Shown: in pieces, positions 53,696-63,613 of the stretch | Position numbering within the stretch: position 1 is the stretch's first letter | How the letters are laid out: the number at the start of each line of letters is the position of its first letter | Position numbers and translations under genes: made by a program | Notes under the pieces: generated by a model | What the model was told of the DNA's origin: nothing | Databases searched by the model: none | Seen by the model: the letters and a program-made list of their open reading frames with translations, nothing else | Source of the DNA: Acidobacteriota bacterium | Lineage (GTDB): Bacteria > Acidobacteriota > Thermoanaerobaculia > Multivoradales > Multivoraceae | Length of the DNA stretch: 64,000 bases | Direction: 5' to 3' | Assembly: GCA_029263415.1 (NCBI GenBank) | Contig: JAJCXN010000009.1 | Coordinates: forward strand, 248,001-312,000

Positions 53696-53779
53696 CAAGT
53701 CCATGAAAATCAAGGGATTATGGGCATTGTACCCTTGGACAGTGCGCTGTTTCAAGAACCGCATGCTCGGCTCATCGAA

Positions 53780-55153
53780 CTACTCATCGAAGTAGCCTGA
53801 CCAAGACGGCCCGAAGTTGCTACTCCCGTTGGTCAGCTGCGCCACGGGTTCTCCGTCGGCAGTCATGATGTAGATCTGCTTGCGACCGGAGCGATCCGAT
53901 TCGTAGGCGATAAAACGGCCATCTGGCGAGAACGTTGGCGCCTCGTGGCTTCCTGGCGCAGCGGTGAGGGTGGCCTGCTCACCCGTCTCAACATCCACTT
54001 TGACGATGTCGAAGCGCCGGCCGTCGCGAGTCCTCGACGCGTAGATGAGATATCGCGCGTCTGGATCCCAAGCAGCACCATCGTTGTACTTCGACTGGAA
54101 GCTGATTCGTCGGATGTTCTTGCCCTCTAGATCCATCACATAGATCTGCGGTGATCCATTGCGGCTTGAGGTGAAGGCAAGCTGGTTGCCCCGCGGCGAC
54201 CAGGCTGGGTTGGTGTCAATGCCGCCCGACCTAGTCAGGCGCTTGAGACCCGCGCCATCCCGATCAATCGTGAAAATCTCGAGGTTGCCGCGCAGCGAGC
54301 GCGCGAAGGCAATCCTGCGACCGTCTGGTGATGTGGTTGGGGAAAGTGCCTGGGCGGTCTCCTCGAGGATAGGGCTCTTGCGGCCAGTCTCTCGATCAAC
54401 CCAGTAGAGCGAGGCACCTTCGCCCGAGTAATAGGAGACGTAGGCAAGGCCCTCGCCGTTGGCTGCCCAGGCCGGCGAAAACGACAACGAACGATGGCCG
54501 CTCATCTTGCGTTGGCCGTAACCGTCGTAGTCCATGAGGTAGAGCTCCTTGATGCCGTCACCATCCCGATCGGAGGTAAAGGCCAACGAGGTGCGAGCAA
54601 TACCGCGGACTCCGGTCATATAGAGCACGATCTCGTCGCTCAAGGTGTGCGCCATCTGGCGCGCAAGCTCAGTACCGGCGACATAGCGTTTGCGGAGAAT
54701 GGCCTCGCGCGAACCCAGATCGTAGAGGCTGCCTTCGAGCACTAGGCGCGCTCCGTCGACCTTGGTCTCGACCAAGAGCACCATCTCGTTGCCGAGTGAG
54801 CGGTACTGCTCAAAGTCGTTGGCACGGTCACCGCTAAGGCGAAGACCAGCAAGTTCGCGCGGGCCCTGCAAGGAGAACACGCCGGTTAGGCGAAGGTCGT
54901 TGCGTAGGGTGGCGTCGAGTTCGTCGGCCGCACTGGCCAATTGGGGAGAGGCAGACACAGGCCGCCTGGGAGCGGGGTAGGCAAGGCGCATCTTGGCGCG
55001 CTGATTATCCTCGACTGTGATCTGGACGCGGCCTTCTGGAGGCAGCTGGGCCGGCGGCGGCTCGGTATCCTGAGCGCGACCGCTGTCGGGGAGACCCACA
55101 AGGCAAAGAGCGGCAAGCAGGAAAGGAAACACTGTTCTGGTAGACAACTTCAA
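53780..55153 (-). CDS. tolB: Tol-Pal system beta-propeller protein TolB
   Basis: Periplasmic protein of the Tol-Pal machine that binds Pal and TolA. 457 aa, TTG start, signal peptide VFPFLLAALCLVGLPDSGRA. The N-terminal alpha/beta domain (RLTGVFSLQGPRELAGL, LYDLGSREAILRKRYV) is followed by a six-bladed propeller with WD-like phrases: IARTSLAFTSDRDGDGIKELY, NPAWSPRGNQLAFTSSRNGS, APTFSPDGRFIAYESDRSGR. The C-terminus ends PSWSGYFDE. Length and order match the family. Confidence 0.95.
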   Translation of the reverse strand: MKLSTRTVFPFLLAALCLVGLPDSGRAQDTEPPPAQLPPEGRVQITVEDNQRAKMRLAYPAPRRPVSASPQLASAADELDATLRNDLRLTGVFSLQGPRELAGLRLSGDRANDFEQYRSLGNEMVLLVETKVDGARLVLEGSLYDLGSREAILRKRYVAGTELARQMAHTLSDEIVLYMTGVRGIARTSLAFTSDRDGDGIKELYLMDYDGYGQRKMSGHRSLSFSPAWAANGEGLAYVSYYSGEGASLYWVDRETGRKSPILEETAQALSPTTSPDGRRIAFARSLRGNLEIFTIDRDGAGLKRLTRSGGIDTNPAWSPRGNQLAFTSSRNGSPQIYVMDLEGKNIRRISFQSKYNDGAAWDPDARYLIYASRTRDGRRFDIVKVDVETGEQATLTAAPGSHEAPTFSPDGRFIAYESDRSGRKQIYIMTADGEPVAQLTNGSSNFGPSWSGYFDE

Positions 55154-55317
55154 GCGACAAGTACCTCGCGAGGACTTCTATGGGGTTTTTTGAGCGAGCG
55201 ATGGAGAAGAAGATCAAAAGGGGAGCTACGGATGGCCGACCGCTCCAAACCTAAGTCTAGTTATATCAAGACGTTAGAGTCATTGTAGCCACACGATCAA
55301 TGATGCTTTGCCTCGGG

Positions 55318-56088
55318 CTACGGAAGAAGCACGGTCACTCCAAGGCTCTGTTTGCGATAGGCGACTGGTAGCGGCGGCAGGGGAGATGCATCCTGGATGC
55401 CGCGAAGCCCAGCACGATCGTAGGACGGAATGCCAGAGGTCCGGACTAGTTCGACGTCGCTCACTGTTCCGTCACGGCCGATGCGGAAGTTGATCGCCAA
55501 ATCCATGCGTCGCTCGAGCCGAGGGCGCCGCCAGGCACGCCGGATCGCCTGGATCAGACTGCGGGTGTAGTAGTCGTACTTAAAGTCGGGATCATCAAAG
55601 CCTGCAACGGTGGTGTCCTGGACTTCGCCTTTGGAAGCAGCGGGCAGCTCCGGCTCTTCGGGTTCGGCGGGCACGGGATCGTCGACCTCTTCGTCCTCGT
55701 CGCTCGATTCCTCGGGAACCTCAACCGGCTCTGGTTCGGGCTTCGGCGGGTCCGGCTTCTTCTCCGGTTCCTTGTCCGCGACCAGCGGAATATCCTCTGG
55801 AACCTCGACTGGCTCGTCTGGGATCACCGGCTCCGGTTCGGGCTCGGGCGGCTTGGGTCGCCGGGTCTCAGGGCGAGGCTTCGGAGCCGGCGCTAGATCC
55901 GCTGCTGGAATCGATACGACTTCGACGTACTCGATCCGCGGCGGTTCAGACCGCAACAACCCGGGCACCAGAATCACCGCGATCAGTATCCCGACATGGA
56001 CAACTGCAGAGACACTGATAGCGATGCGCAGCGGCCGCTTACCAAACTGGCTTTGCCGCTGTGAGAGGAGTTCATTGACTTGGTTCAA
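55318..56088 (-). CDS. tolA: TolA/TonB-type energy transducer
   Basis: Cell-envelope-spanning protein that carries force from TolQR to the outer membrane. 256 aa, TTG start, 9 bp after tolR. One N-terminal helix (IAISVSAVVHVGILIAVIL) with the conserved Ser-His spacing, then a long Pro/Glu/Lys-rich periplasmic rod (residues about 55-165), then a TonB_C domain: SLIQAIRRAWRRPRLERR, INFRIGRDGTVSDVELVRTSGIPSYD. The rod is Pro-rich like TonB rather than the Ala/Lys helix of enteric TolA. The location between tolR and tolB supports the TolA role. Confidence 0.9.
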   Translation of the reverse strand: MNQVNELLSQRQSQFGKRPLRIAISVSAVVHVGILIAVILVPGLLRSEPPRIEYVEVVSIPAADLAPAPKPRPETRRPKPPEPEPEPVIPDEPVEVPEDIPLVADKEPEKKPDPPKPEPEPVEVPEESSDEDEEVDDPVPAEPEEPELPAASKGEVQDTTVAGFDDPDFKYDYYTRSLIQAIRRAWRRPRLERRMDLAINFRIGRDGTVSDVELVRTSGIPSYDRAGLRGIQDASPLPPLPVAYRKQSLGVTVLLP

Positions 56089-56097
56089 GTCTTCAGC

Positions 56098-56547
<450 letters not shown>

Positions 56548-56596
56548 TAGTTAGGGCCCCCGCGTTGATCGGCCGCGGCTGCTGCTGAAGCCGACA

Positions 56597-57328
56597 TTAA
56601 GTGAAGTTCCGCTCTGCCAGGTTGAGAAACTCGAGTCCGAAGTCCTCGAGCTCGGTTCGAATCGACTTGAGCTTGGCCGCAACTTGGTTGTAGCCAATGA
56701 GTGCGGGGATGGCGGCGACCAGCCCAGCCGCGGTGTTGACCAACGCCTCAGCAATACCCGGAGCAACTGCCACGATGGACGCGGTGCCCGCGGCTCCAAT
56801 GTCGCTGAACGCGAACATGATGCCCACGACCGTACCGAAGAGCCCGATGAACGGGGTTGCAGCCGCCGTAGTCGCCAGGAACGCCGTGGTTTTCGAAAGG
56901 CCCTGCAGTTCGACGCCGATCGCTCTGCGCAAACTCCGTTCAACACCGGTGAGCGATTTGATGCGATAGGCAACAGCGCGGGTCTCCATCGGGTCCTCCC
57001 CGCTTGGTTGTTGCGCCTTTACCTGCGCGTCAATCTCGATGTAGCCCGCCTGGAACAGGCCGACCAGCGGAGACGCGGCATATTGTTGAGTAACCGAGTT
57101 GATCTCCGAGAAGCGAGCGCTCTGGCGGAAGATCGTCAGGAACCTAGCGTTGTCTCTACTAACGCGCTTGAACTGTCGCCACTTGTTGAACATCACTGCC
57201 CAGGAACCGAGCGAGAAGAAAATGAGAATCGCGAAAACAAGCTTGGCGATGGGGCCAGCGTCGAGGAACAACGAGACGATGCTTCGTTGGCCGAGGGCTG
57301 CAGCTGGAGCTAAGAAGAGTGTGTTCAT
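56597..57328 (-). CDS. tolQ: TolQ/ExbB-type proton channel protein
   Basis: Three-helix inner-membrane stator of the Tol motor, 243 aa, ATG 57328. Helix 1 is IAKLVFAILIFFSLGSWAVMF, with cytoplasmic loop and helices 2 and 3 in LATTAAATPFIGLFGTVVGIMFAF and ALVNTAAGLVAAIPALIGYN. The Thr and Ala/Gly-rich channel residues and the PFIGLFGTVVGI hallmark are present. The first gene of the five-gene tol-pal run and 179 bp downstream of the methyltransferase gene. Confidence 0.95.
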   Translation of the reverse strand: MNTLFLAPAAALGQRSIVSLFLDAGPIAKLVFAILIFFSLGSWAVMFNKWRQFKRVSRDNARFLTIFRQSARFSEINSVTQQYAASPLVGLFQAGYIEIDAQVKAQQPSGEDPMETRAVAYRIKSLTGVERSLRRAIGVELQGLSKTTAFLATTAAATPFIGLFGTVVGIMFAFSDIGAAGTASIVAVAPGIAEALVNTAAGLVAAIPALIGYNQVAAKLKSIRTELEDFGLEFLNLAERNFT

Positions 57329-57507
57329 CGTGTTGGGATCTAGTGTTGGGATCTAAGGGTGACTTCTTAGAGGGGTAGTGGCTCGGAGAGGATCTGAAGA
57401 CGGAGCTTCTGAGTCGCGGTCAAGGTAGCACGAGAGAAGTGTGTGCTCCAATAGGTTACGAGAGTGATTGCAAGATCAAGCTGCAGAATGTTCGGTGACG
57501 AGGGGCT

Positions 57508-58419
57508 CTACCGGTTGTCTGTCCGATCGCTCGTGCGATCCGTAGTTAGGGCGGGGCCGCCGATCGCGTAGGTGAGGGGTGATCGTCGTTGGATCTCAAA
57601 CAACGCCACGGCAGCGGCGGTCGCAACGTTGAGGGACTCGATGTCGCCCTCCATAGGGATGGCAAGAGAAGAAGTGCATCGTCCAGCCACCTCTGAAGAC
57701 AACCCGTGAGCTTCTGAACCCACAGCGAGCACGCGCGGGGAAGCCACCGGCACATCGAACACGCTGCGGCCGCCGGCTTGCAGGCCGTACCAGTGTGGAG
57801 TTTCGCCTAGGATGGCCTCGATCTGATGGGTCAACTCTTCGCTGCCAATGCCGTCGAGGATGGTAAGTCGTAGGGCGCTTCCTGCTGATGCTCGCAAAGC
57901 TCGCGGGTGGCGCCAGCTCGCGGTTCCCGGGCCCAGCACCACCAGGTCAACACCAGTAGCCTCTGCGACGCGCAAGACCGCACCGACATTGCGTGGGTCG
58001 CGGAGTCGATCGAGGTAGAGAAGCGTGCTCCAACCGTCCTCGAGCGCTGACGCCAGCGTCCACTCAGGTGCAGCGACGATCGCCACCAGCCCGCGCGGAG
58101 AATCAGCATCCGCTAAAGCGTCGAGCAGCGACTCCTCGACAGCCAGTGGTGCGGTCGCGAAGCGGTCGAGTACCAGATGATCACTAGCAAGGAAGCGCTC
58201 GGTTGAAACGACCAATGGCATCGGTAGGCCAGCGTCGAGGGCTGCTTCAATGAGATTGGGACCTTCGAGTACCAAGAGTGAAGCGTCTGCAGCGATCTCG
58301 GTGCGTACCAAGTCTGCCACCAGCAGGGTTGCAGCTTTGCGCGTGGCCTGACCTTGGCCGCGCCCCGAAATGAGTGCTCGAAGCGCCTTGAGGCGTTGGT
58401 TTTGGGGGCTGACGATCAT
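57508..58419 (-). CDS. TrmH-family (SpoU) RNA 2'-O-methyltransferase
   Basis: Knotted SPOUT methyltransferase acting on rRNA or tRNA ribose. 303 aa, ATG 58419. A substrate-binding N-terminal domain ([31 protein letters not shown]) precedes the SPOUT core with motif 1 [20 protein letters not shown], motif 2 [14 protein letters not shown] and motif 3 [20 protein letters not shown]. The overall plan matches RlmB/TsnR-like enzymes; the exact target nucleotide cannot be read from sequence. The gene diverges from metK and may also feed transcription into tolQ. Confidence 0.9.
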   Translation of the reverse strand: MIVSPQNQRLKALRALISGRGQGQATRKAATLLVADLVRTEIAADASLLVLEGPNLIEAALDAGLPMPLVVSTERFLASDHLVLDRFATAPLAVEESLLDALADADSPRGLVAIVAAPEWTLASALEDGWSTLLYLDRLRDPRNVGAVLRVAEATGVDLVVLGPGTASWRHPRALRASAGSALRLTILDGIGSEELTHQIEAILGETPHWYGLQAGGRSVFDVPVASPRVLAVGSEAHGLSSEVAGRCTSSLAIPMEGDIESLNVATAAAVALFEIQRRSPLTYAIGGPALTTDRTSDRTDNR

Positions 58420-58456
58420 GGTCGCTCAAGACTAGAGGAAGGCGTACACTGCAGCA

Positions 58457-58474
58457 ATCCGAAGGCTAACGGAT
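58457..58474. promoter_or_regulatory. ATCCG-N8-CGGAT inverted repeat between trmH-like gene and metK
   Basis: The halves equal the outer ends of the palindrome upstream of the SahR-like gene (there ATCCG-N6-CGGAT), but the spacing is 2 bp longer. If SahR tolerates it, metK would join the regulon; otherwise it is chance. Confidence 0.25.
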
Positions 58475-58577
58475 CGTCGGCCACAGCATCGATTCCTACT
58501 ACGGGATTCTGCGTAGTTCTGCCGCGAGTTTGCCTTGGTATGGCAAGCTTGCTACCCTGCCCGCGCTGCGCCACGGC

Positions 58578-58592
58578 AGGCATCAGATGCCT
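58578..58592 (+). other. small hairpin in the metK leader
   Basis: AGGCAT-CAG-ATGCCT forms a perfect 6-bp stem about 113 nt before the metK ATG. The whole 285-bp region before metK was read for SAM riboswitch cores and none was recognised. Confidence 0.35.
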
Positions 58593-58704
58593 CCATTGTA
58601 CGCGCCTCCCGCAGTCCCCTTTTGGTGCGAGCTGCAAGTCTTGGATCCCACTGGTTCTTCTCGGGCCTCAAGGATCCACCCATGAAAGGAACGGGATTAG
58701 TCCT

Positions 58705-59844
58705 ATGTCTGATAGCTATCTCTTCACGTCGGAATCAGTGACTGAGGGTCACCCCGACAAGGTCTCTGACCAGATCTCCGACGCCGTGCTCGACGCTGTT
58801 TTGGAACAAGATCCAACCGCGCGGGTTGCTTGCGAGACTTTGGTCAATACCGGTCTTGCCATGCTCGCCGGTGAAATCACCACAACCGCCAAGATTGATT
58901 TTTCCAAGGTTGTGCGAGACACCATTCGCGAGATCGGCTACGACAGCGGCGACTACGGTTTCGATGCTGATTCGTGCGCAGTGATGAATGCACTCGACCG
59001 GCAGTCTCCCGACATTGCGATGGGAGTCGACGTGGGTGGAGCCGGCGACCAAGGCCTGATGTTCGGTTATGCCTGCGATGAAACCGAAGAGCTAATGCCG
59101 CTTTCGATCACCCTCGCACATCAGTTGGTCGAGCGCATGGCGCAACTGCGCAAAGACGGAACCCTCGGTTGGCTGCGCCCCGACGGTAAGAGCCAAGTCA
59201 CGGTGCAATACAGCGGCGAAGGCAAGATCGAACGGGTTCATACCGTGGTCCTTTCCACCCAACACGATCCAGACGTTGAGCAGCAAGAGATTCATGACGC
59301 GTTGTTTGAGCACGCCATCCAGCAGGTGGTGCCTGCGCAGTTCCTGGACGATGAGACCATCATCCACGTGAACCCGACCGGGCGCTTCGTCATCGGAGGT
59401 CCGCAGGGCGACTGCGGCTTGACCGGTCGCAAGATCATCGTTGATACCTACGGCGGAGTTGGCCACCACGGCGGCGGCGCTTTCTCGGGCAAGGATTCGA
59501 CCAAGGTAGACCGCTCAGCGAGCTACATGGCGCGCTACATCGCCAAGAATCTGGTCGCAGCAGGCCTAGCCACACGCTTAGAAGTCCAGCTCGCCTACGC
59601 AATCGGCGTAGTGGATCCAGTATCGGTCAATGTTGATGCGTTTGGCACTGGCACTATCAGCGATCGCAAGTTTGAGGCGATCGTGCGCGAGGTCTTTCCG
59701 CTGAGCCCGCAAGGCATCATCGATCACCTCGACCTACGCAAGCCGATCTTTCGTCGCACCGCAGCCTACGGCCACTTCGGTCGCAAGGGCTTCCGTTGGG
59801 AAGACACCGACATGGTGGAGAAGATCCAGCAGGCCGCTGCATAA
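58705..59844 (+). CDS. metK: S-adenosylmethionine synthetase
   Basis: Makes SAM from methionine and ATP. 379 aa from ATG 58705; the open frame from 58354 overlaps the divergent gene and carries no family residues. Motifs: [21 protein letters not shown] (in parts [13 protein letters not shown]), [54 protein letters not shown] and the C-terminal [13 protein letters not shown]. All ATP, Mg and K ligands expected of the bacterial enzyme appear present. A 285-bp region separates it from the trmH-like gene. Confidence 0.97.
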   Translation: MSDSYLFTSESVTEGHPDKVSDQISDAVLDAVLEQDPTARVACETLVNTGLAMLAGEITTTAKIDFSKVVRDTIREIGYDSGDYGFDADSCAVMNALDRQSPDIAMGVDVGGAGDQGLMFGYACDETEELMPLSITLAHQLVERMAQLRKDGTLGWLRPDGKSQVTVQYSGEGKIERVHTVVLSTQHDPDVEQQEIHDALFEHAIQQVVPAQFLDDETIIHVNPTGRFVIGGPQGDCGLTGRKIIVDTYGGVGHHGGGAFSGKDSTKVDRSASYMARYIAKNLVAAGLATRLEVQLAYAIGVVDPVSVNVDAFGTGTISDRKFEAIVREVFPLSPQGIIDHLDLRKPIFRRTAAYGHFGRKGFRWEDTDMVEKIQQAAA

Positions 59845-59879
59845 GGTTGCAGCGCTCGCCTTCGATAGCGGAGGCCAGT

Positions 59880-59910
59880 GGCCCGGGACCTCTTAGTAGG
59901 TCCTCGGGCC
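59880..59910. terminator. convergent terminator between metK and lptFG
   Basis: A long imperfect stem: GGCCCG plus GACCT pairs with AGGTC plus CGGGCC around a 6-nt loop, with one bulge. It begins 36 nt after the metK stop and 19 nt after the lptFG stop on the other strand. No long T-run on either side. Confidence 0.6.
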
Positions 59911-59928
59911 TCTGCATAGGTCTTTGGC

Positions 59929-62451
59929 CTAGGTCTCGATCCCCAAGAACAGGTACAGCGAGAGGCTGGCAAAGAGCACGTGGGGGCTCCATACCGCGAT
60001 CAGCGGTGGGAGCGATCCTGCCTGTCCGAGCGTCGTGAAAACCGCCACGATCGCGTAGAAGAAGATGCCTAAGCCGATCGCTAGGCCGACCCCATACAGA
60101 GCACCCTTGTTGCCGAGCCGGAAGGCGAAGGGTAGGGCAACGAAGGCCATGATCAGTGAGATCGCTGGCATTGCGAACTTGTTGAAGAGCTGAACCTCGA
60201 GCTGATGCACGTCTTGGCCGCCGGCAAATTGATCGTCGATATAAGCACGGAGCTCCGCGGGCGACATCTGACTGGGGGCCTTGATCTCCATGTCAAAAAA
60301 ATCAGGTGGCTCCGGCATTGTCAGTATGGCGCCGTCCTGCGGAGTGAAGAGGCCTGTTACGCCATTTTGGTTGAACTCTCGCCTCCATGCGCCAGCGAGC
60401 CGCCATTGATCGTCCCCGAGATGAACGGCCTCTTGGGCGTACATGCGAGCGTCGATCACATGGCTAACGGGATCCAGGTGGAACACGTGCAGACGTTGTA
60501 GGCGCTCAGCAATGCCGTCGTAGTTCTGGAAGTGGTAGATGTAGCCACCCTTGCCGTAGAGCCACTGGCGATCGGCACGTCGGAACGTGCGCTGCGCCGC
60601 CCGTTCGCCGCCCTTAATCTCGGCCTTGAACGCCTCGGCCTGGAGGTTGGTGTAGGGCAGCACATAACTTTCGAGCACGACGTTGCCACCACTGACAATC
60701 GCCGCAGCCACGATAGCTGGCACCGAGAGCCGGTAGAGACTCAGGCCCGCCGCCTTTGCGGCGGTGATCTCGTTGGTGCGTGAAAGGACGCCGAAACCAA
60801 TCAGGACGGTGAGCAATACCACCACTGGAGACAGGTCTCTAAAGGCCTGGAAAATCAGCGCTTGCAGGTACCCCTGGATCGTGTCCCAAGGGGTGTCGTT
60901 ACGCATGATGTCGTCGAGCAACTCGGTCAAATCAGCTAGTAGATAGATGGTGATTCCGCTCAAGACCACGACTACGAAAACCCGCAAGAACGTGCCCATC
61001 AGATAGCGATCGATCAGCGCTGGAAAATTCAGCGTCAGGCGGGGGAGTCGGATGACCAAGCCGTTCGCCTTCGGCGGAGGATGACTCTCAAGATCCAAGT
61101 CGTCCTCGTCGGCAGTAATCGTCCTAAACGAACCAGTGGCGAGATGATCCGTACCATAGGACCGCGAGTCTGCCTGTGATCGGGCGCGCTCCTTAGCCTG
61201 CTCTCGTCGACGGACAATCTTTTCCTTACGATCTTCGCGACGACGATGCTGACGGCGTTGGCGCAAACGGCTTCGTGTACGGACTCGTCCCCAGAGTCTT
61301 CGTCGAACCCAGGAGTCGATAGCGCTGAACAGCAAACTCTTGTCACCGTTCTTGCGCCAAAGCAGGAAGAGGCCTGCCACCAAGAAGACGAAGTTAGGTA
61401 GCCACATCGCAAGCCAGGGCTGCATCGTGCCCTCAAGAGCGGCGCCCTCGCCGTTGCTCTGCAGAACGTGGTAAACCAAGATGATCGGGATGGACATGGC
61501 GAAGCCGGATGAGCTGCCCCCGCGGCGATTGTTAAAGCCGAGTGGTACTGCGAACAGGCCGAAGACCAAGCAGGCAGCAGGAATCGCGAACTTCTGGTGA
61601 ATCTCCACATCGGCGACACGGCGTTCGCGCGCCTTCCGATTCGGGAGTTCTTGCCACTGCCTGAGCTCCGCAATGTTCATCGACTTAGGGGATCGGAACG
61701 CCAACTCTTGCGAACGGGCTTGGCGTTTCAGTAGGTCGTCGGCCAAGACCGCAGACAAGCGGTCCTCTCTGGCGACCAAGTACTGGGCGTCTGGATCGTT
61801 GAGGTCGACTGTGTGCCGGGTGGTCCCTTGGAAGTGAATCTGCATCCGGCTGCCGTCGCCGACCACCTGGACTCTTGCGTTTCGCGCCACTACAACCTCG
61901 TGCTCGCCAGTCGGCAGGGCGTCGGTGAAGAACACACGTTCCCAACCCTCATCGGTCACATCGAAGACGAACAGCGTCTTCTCAGATAAGCCGTCGTAGA
62001 AGACGCCAGCCTGGACCTGCTTATTGACGCTTCGAGCAAGGATCTCGCTGTATTTGGCCTCGGCCATAGAGTTGCCTTGCGGCATGGCAACCAACATCAG
62101 CCAGCCTGTCAGAAGCGTGGCAACCGTCGAGAACAGCATGACTGGCCGGTACAACGCAAAAAGGCTGATCCCGGAAGCTCGCATGGCGACAAGTTCGCTG
62201 TCCGACGAGAGTCGCCCGATTGCGATCAGCACGCCGAACAGCAAGGCCATTGGAATCGTCAGGACCAGAATGTTCGGCAGGTTGAGCGCCAGCACCTGCA
62301 GCATGGTCGCCGCTGGCACGTCGCGCTGGATGATCATCTCGGCCAACCGGAACATCAGGTTGATTAAGAGCATGAACGTGAAGACCAGCACGCCGAGGGC
62401 GAATGGCGAAAAACATTCGCGAAGGACATAGCGGTCGAGCAGGCGGAACAT
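59929..62451 (-). CDS. LptF-LptG fusion, LPS export permease
   Basis: 840-aa inner-membrane protein that joins both permease subunits of the LPS extractor in one chain. The N-terminal half (about 1-395) is LptF-like: LLDRYVLRECFSPFALGVL, LVAMRASGISLFALYRP, and VADVEIHQKFAIPAACLVFGLFAVPLGF. The C-terminal half (about 475-840) is LptG-like: LIDRYLMGTFLRVFVVVVLSG, ILTDLTE-type helix, TNEITAAKAAGLSLYRLSVP, and NKFAMPAISLIMAFVALPFAF. Each half has the expected six helices and a periplasmic jellyroll. They are linked by a very basic, then acidic, cytoplasmic stretch of about 80 residues. No stop or frameshift is seen between them. LptB, LptC and LptA are not in the window. Confidence 0.9.
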   Translation of the reverse strand: MFRLLDRYVLRECFSPFALGVLVFTFMLLINLMFRLAEMIIQRDVPAATMLQVLALNLPNILVLTIPMALLFGVLIAIGRLSSDSELVAMRASGISLFALYRPVMLFSTVATLLTGWLMLVAMPQGNSMAEAKYSEILARSVNKQVQAGVFYDGLSEKTLFVFDVTDEGWERVFFTDALPTGEHEVVVARNARVQVVGDGSRMQIHFQGTTRHTVDLNDPDAQYLVAREDRLSAVLADDLLKRQARSQELAFRSPKSMNIAELRQWQELPNRKARERRVADVEIHQKFAIPAACLVFGLFAVPLGFNNRRGGSSSGFAMSIPIILVYHVLQSNGEGAALEGTMQPWLAMWLPNFVFLVAGLFLLWRKNGDKSLLFSAIDSWVRRRLWGRVRTRSRLRQRRQHRRREDRKEKIVRRREQAKERARSQADSRSYGTDHLATGSFRTITADEDDLDLESHPPPKANGLVIRLPRLTLNFPALIDRYLMGTFLRVFVVVVLSGITIYLLADLTELLDDIMRNDTPWDTIQGYLQALIFQAFRDLSPVVVLLTVLIGFGVLSRTNEITAAKAAGLSLYRLSVPAIVAAAIVSGGNVVLESYVLPYTNLQAEAFKAEIKGGERAAQRTFRRADRQWLYGKGGYIYHFQNYDGIAERLQRLHVFHLDPVSHVIDARMYAQEAVHLGDDQWRLAGAWRREFNQNGVTGLFTPQDGAILTMPEPPDFFDMEIKAPSQMSPAELRAYIDDQFAGGQDVHQLEVQLFNKFAMPAISLIMAFVALPFAFRLGNKGALYGVGLAIGLGIFFYAIVAVFTTLGQAGSLPPLIAVWSPHVLFASLSLYLFLGIET

Positions 62452-62734
62452 CGCCCGGGATTATAGGGCCTTGGGTGCGCCTACGTTGCTCCTATCGTGC
62501 GCCTATCGTCGCCTAATGAAGCATCCACACATAGAGCCGAGTGTGGGAGTTCCACCGGGCACCTCGCGGTCCCGAATACAATGTCCGATAAGATGAATTA
62601 TGTCAACCTCGATGCGCTTACAGGCGCGCCTTGGGCCGTACAATTCGCCCCGCGCGTCGCAGCATCGGCCTGACGCCACCCGTGGAGCCAAAGCGCCAAA
62701 AGCGAGAGACCAACCAGTCTAGAACCCTGAGGGA
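62452..62734. other. intergenic region between parB and the lptFG start
   Basis: 283 bp with no supported gene. On the minus strand a perfect TTGACA (62606-62601) faces lptFG but lacks a good -10 at the right distance. The repeated CCTATCGT near 62490-62510 is also noted. No parS-like site is seen. Confidence 0.4.
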
Positions 62735-63613
62735 CTAACTGTTGGCTTCTGCGCGCAGCTTTTCCAGAATCTCTTCCAGCGCATGAATCAAATCTTCCTG
62801 GTCCACAGTGCTCTGGCGGAAGCTCAACGAAAGATTGTAGTTGTTCTCTGGAGACTTGAACTTGAAGGTGTACGGCTTTGGCCGTTGCGACTTCTTAGCC
62901 TGGTCCGGCTTCTTGAGTTCCTTGCGCAGGCCTGAGCGGGTCAAGCCTTGATGTGCAATCCGTTCGACCAGCCGGATCATCTCGTCCTCGCTGTCGGCTT
63001 TCATGACTTCGAGTAGCAATGACTTGCTGTGGATCCCCAATGCGTTCGCCGTCTCTCGAACGCGGCTCGGCATCTTGAGCAACGAAAAAGCTTCGGTGAT
63101 GGAGACCCTGGACTTCCCCACGGCTTCAGAGATCTGGTCATGGGTGAATTCATGAAGATCCTGCAGAGCCTTGTAGCCATCGGCCTCTTCGAACGGGGTC
63201 AGGTCCTTGCGCTGAAGATTCTCCACAAGAGCGATTTCCAGCGCCTCTTGCTCAGTGACCTCCATCTCAATTGCTGGCACCTCAAGTAGACCCGCTGTCA
63301 GCGCCGCTCGATAGCGTCGCTCACCGGCGATGATGCGATAGCGCGCAGAGCTGTCAGCGTCCGGGGTCGGCCGTACCAGAATCGGTTCCAAGATGCCACG
63401 CTGCAAGACCGATGCAACGAGTTCGTCGAGCTCCCCGATCTCGGCCCGAGGTTGATCGGGATCCGGCTCAATGCTGGAAATAGAAAGCATGCGACCGACA
63501 GACGGCTCACTTCGTCGAGCTAGCTCCTCGACGAAGTGACTGTCGTGGCGCATCTGTACTCGCTTGGGCAAGCCGCGCTTCTTGGCGCGACTGACGGACG
63601 TTGTACTAGACAC
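62735..63613 (-). CDS. parB: chromosome partitioning protein ParB
   Basis: CTP-binding DNA clamp that loads at parS sites and organises the chromosome origin region. 292 aa, GTG 63613 overlapping the parA stop. The N-terminal CTPase domain shows SSIEPDPDQPRAEI, GERRYRAALTAG and ENLQRKDLTPFEEADGYKAL, then the helix-turn-helix HDQISEAVGKSRVSITEAFSLL, and a C-terminal dimerisation domain after a basic linker. All signature boxes are present. The parS consensus was not seen in this window. Confidence 0.95.
   Translation of the reverse strand: MSSTTSVSRAKKRGLPKRVQMRHDSHFVEELARRSEPSVGRMLSISSIEPDPDQPRAEIGELDELVASVLQRGILEPILVRPTPDADSSARYRIIAGERRYRAALTAGLLEVPAIEMEVTEQEALEIALVENLQRKDLTPFEEADGYKALQDLHEFTHDQISEAVGKSRVSITEAFSLLKMPSRVRETANALGIHSKSLLLEVMKADSEDEMIRLVERIAHQGLTRSGLRKELKKPDQAKKSQRPKPYTFKFKSPENNYNLSLSFRQSTVDQEDLIHALEEILEKLRAEANS

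Noticed and set aside
62601-62606. TTGACA as a promoter of lptFG
   Set aside because: The best -10 candidates match only 3-4 of 6 bases and sit at wrong spacing.
62503-62691. 62-aa minus-strand open frame upstream of lptFG
   Set aside because: No ribosome site or family signature; likely chance in GC-rich DNA.
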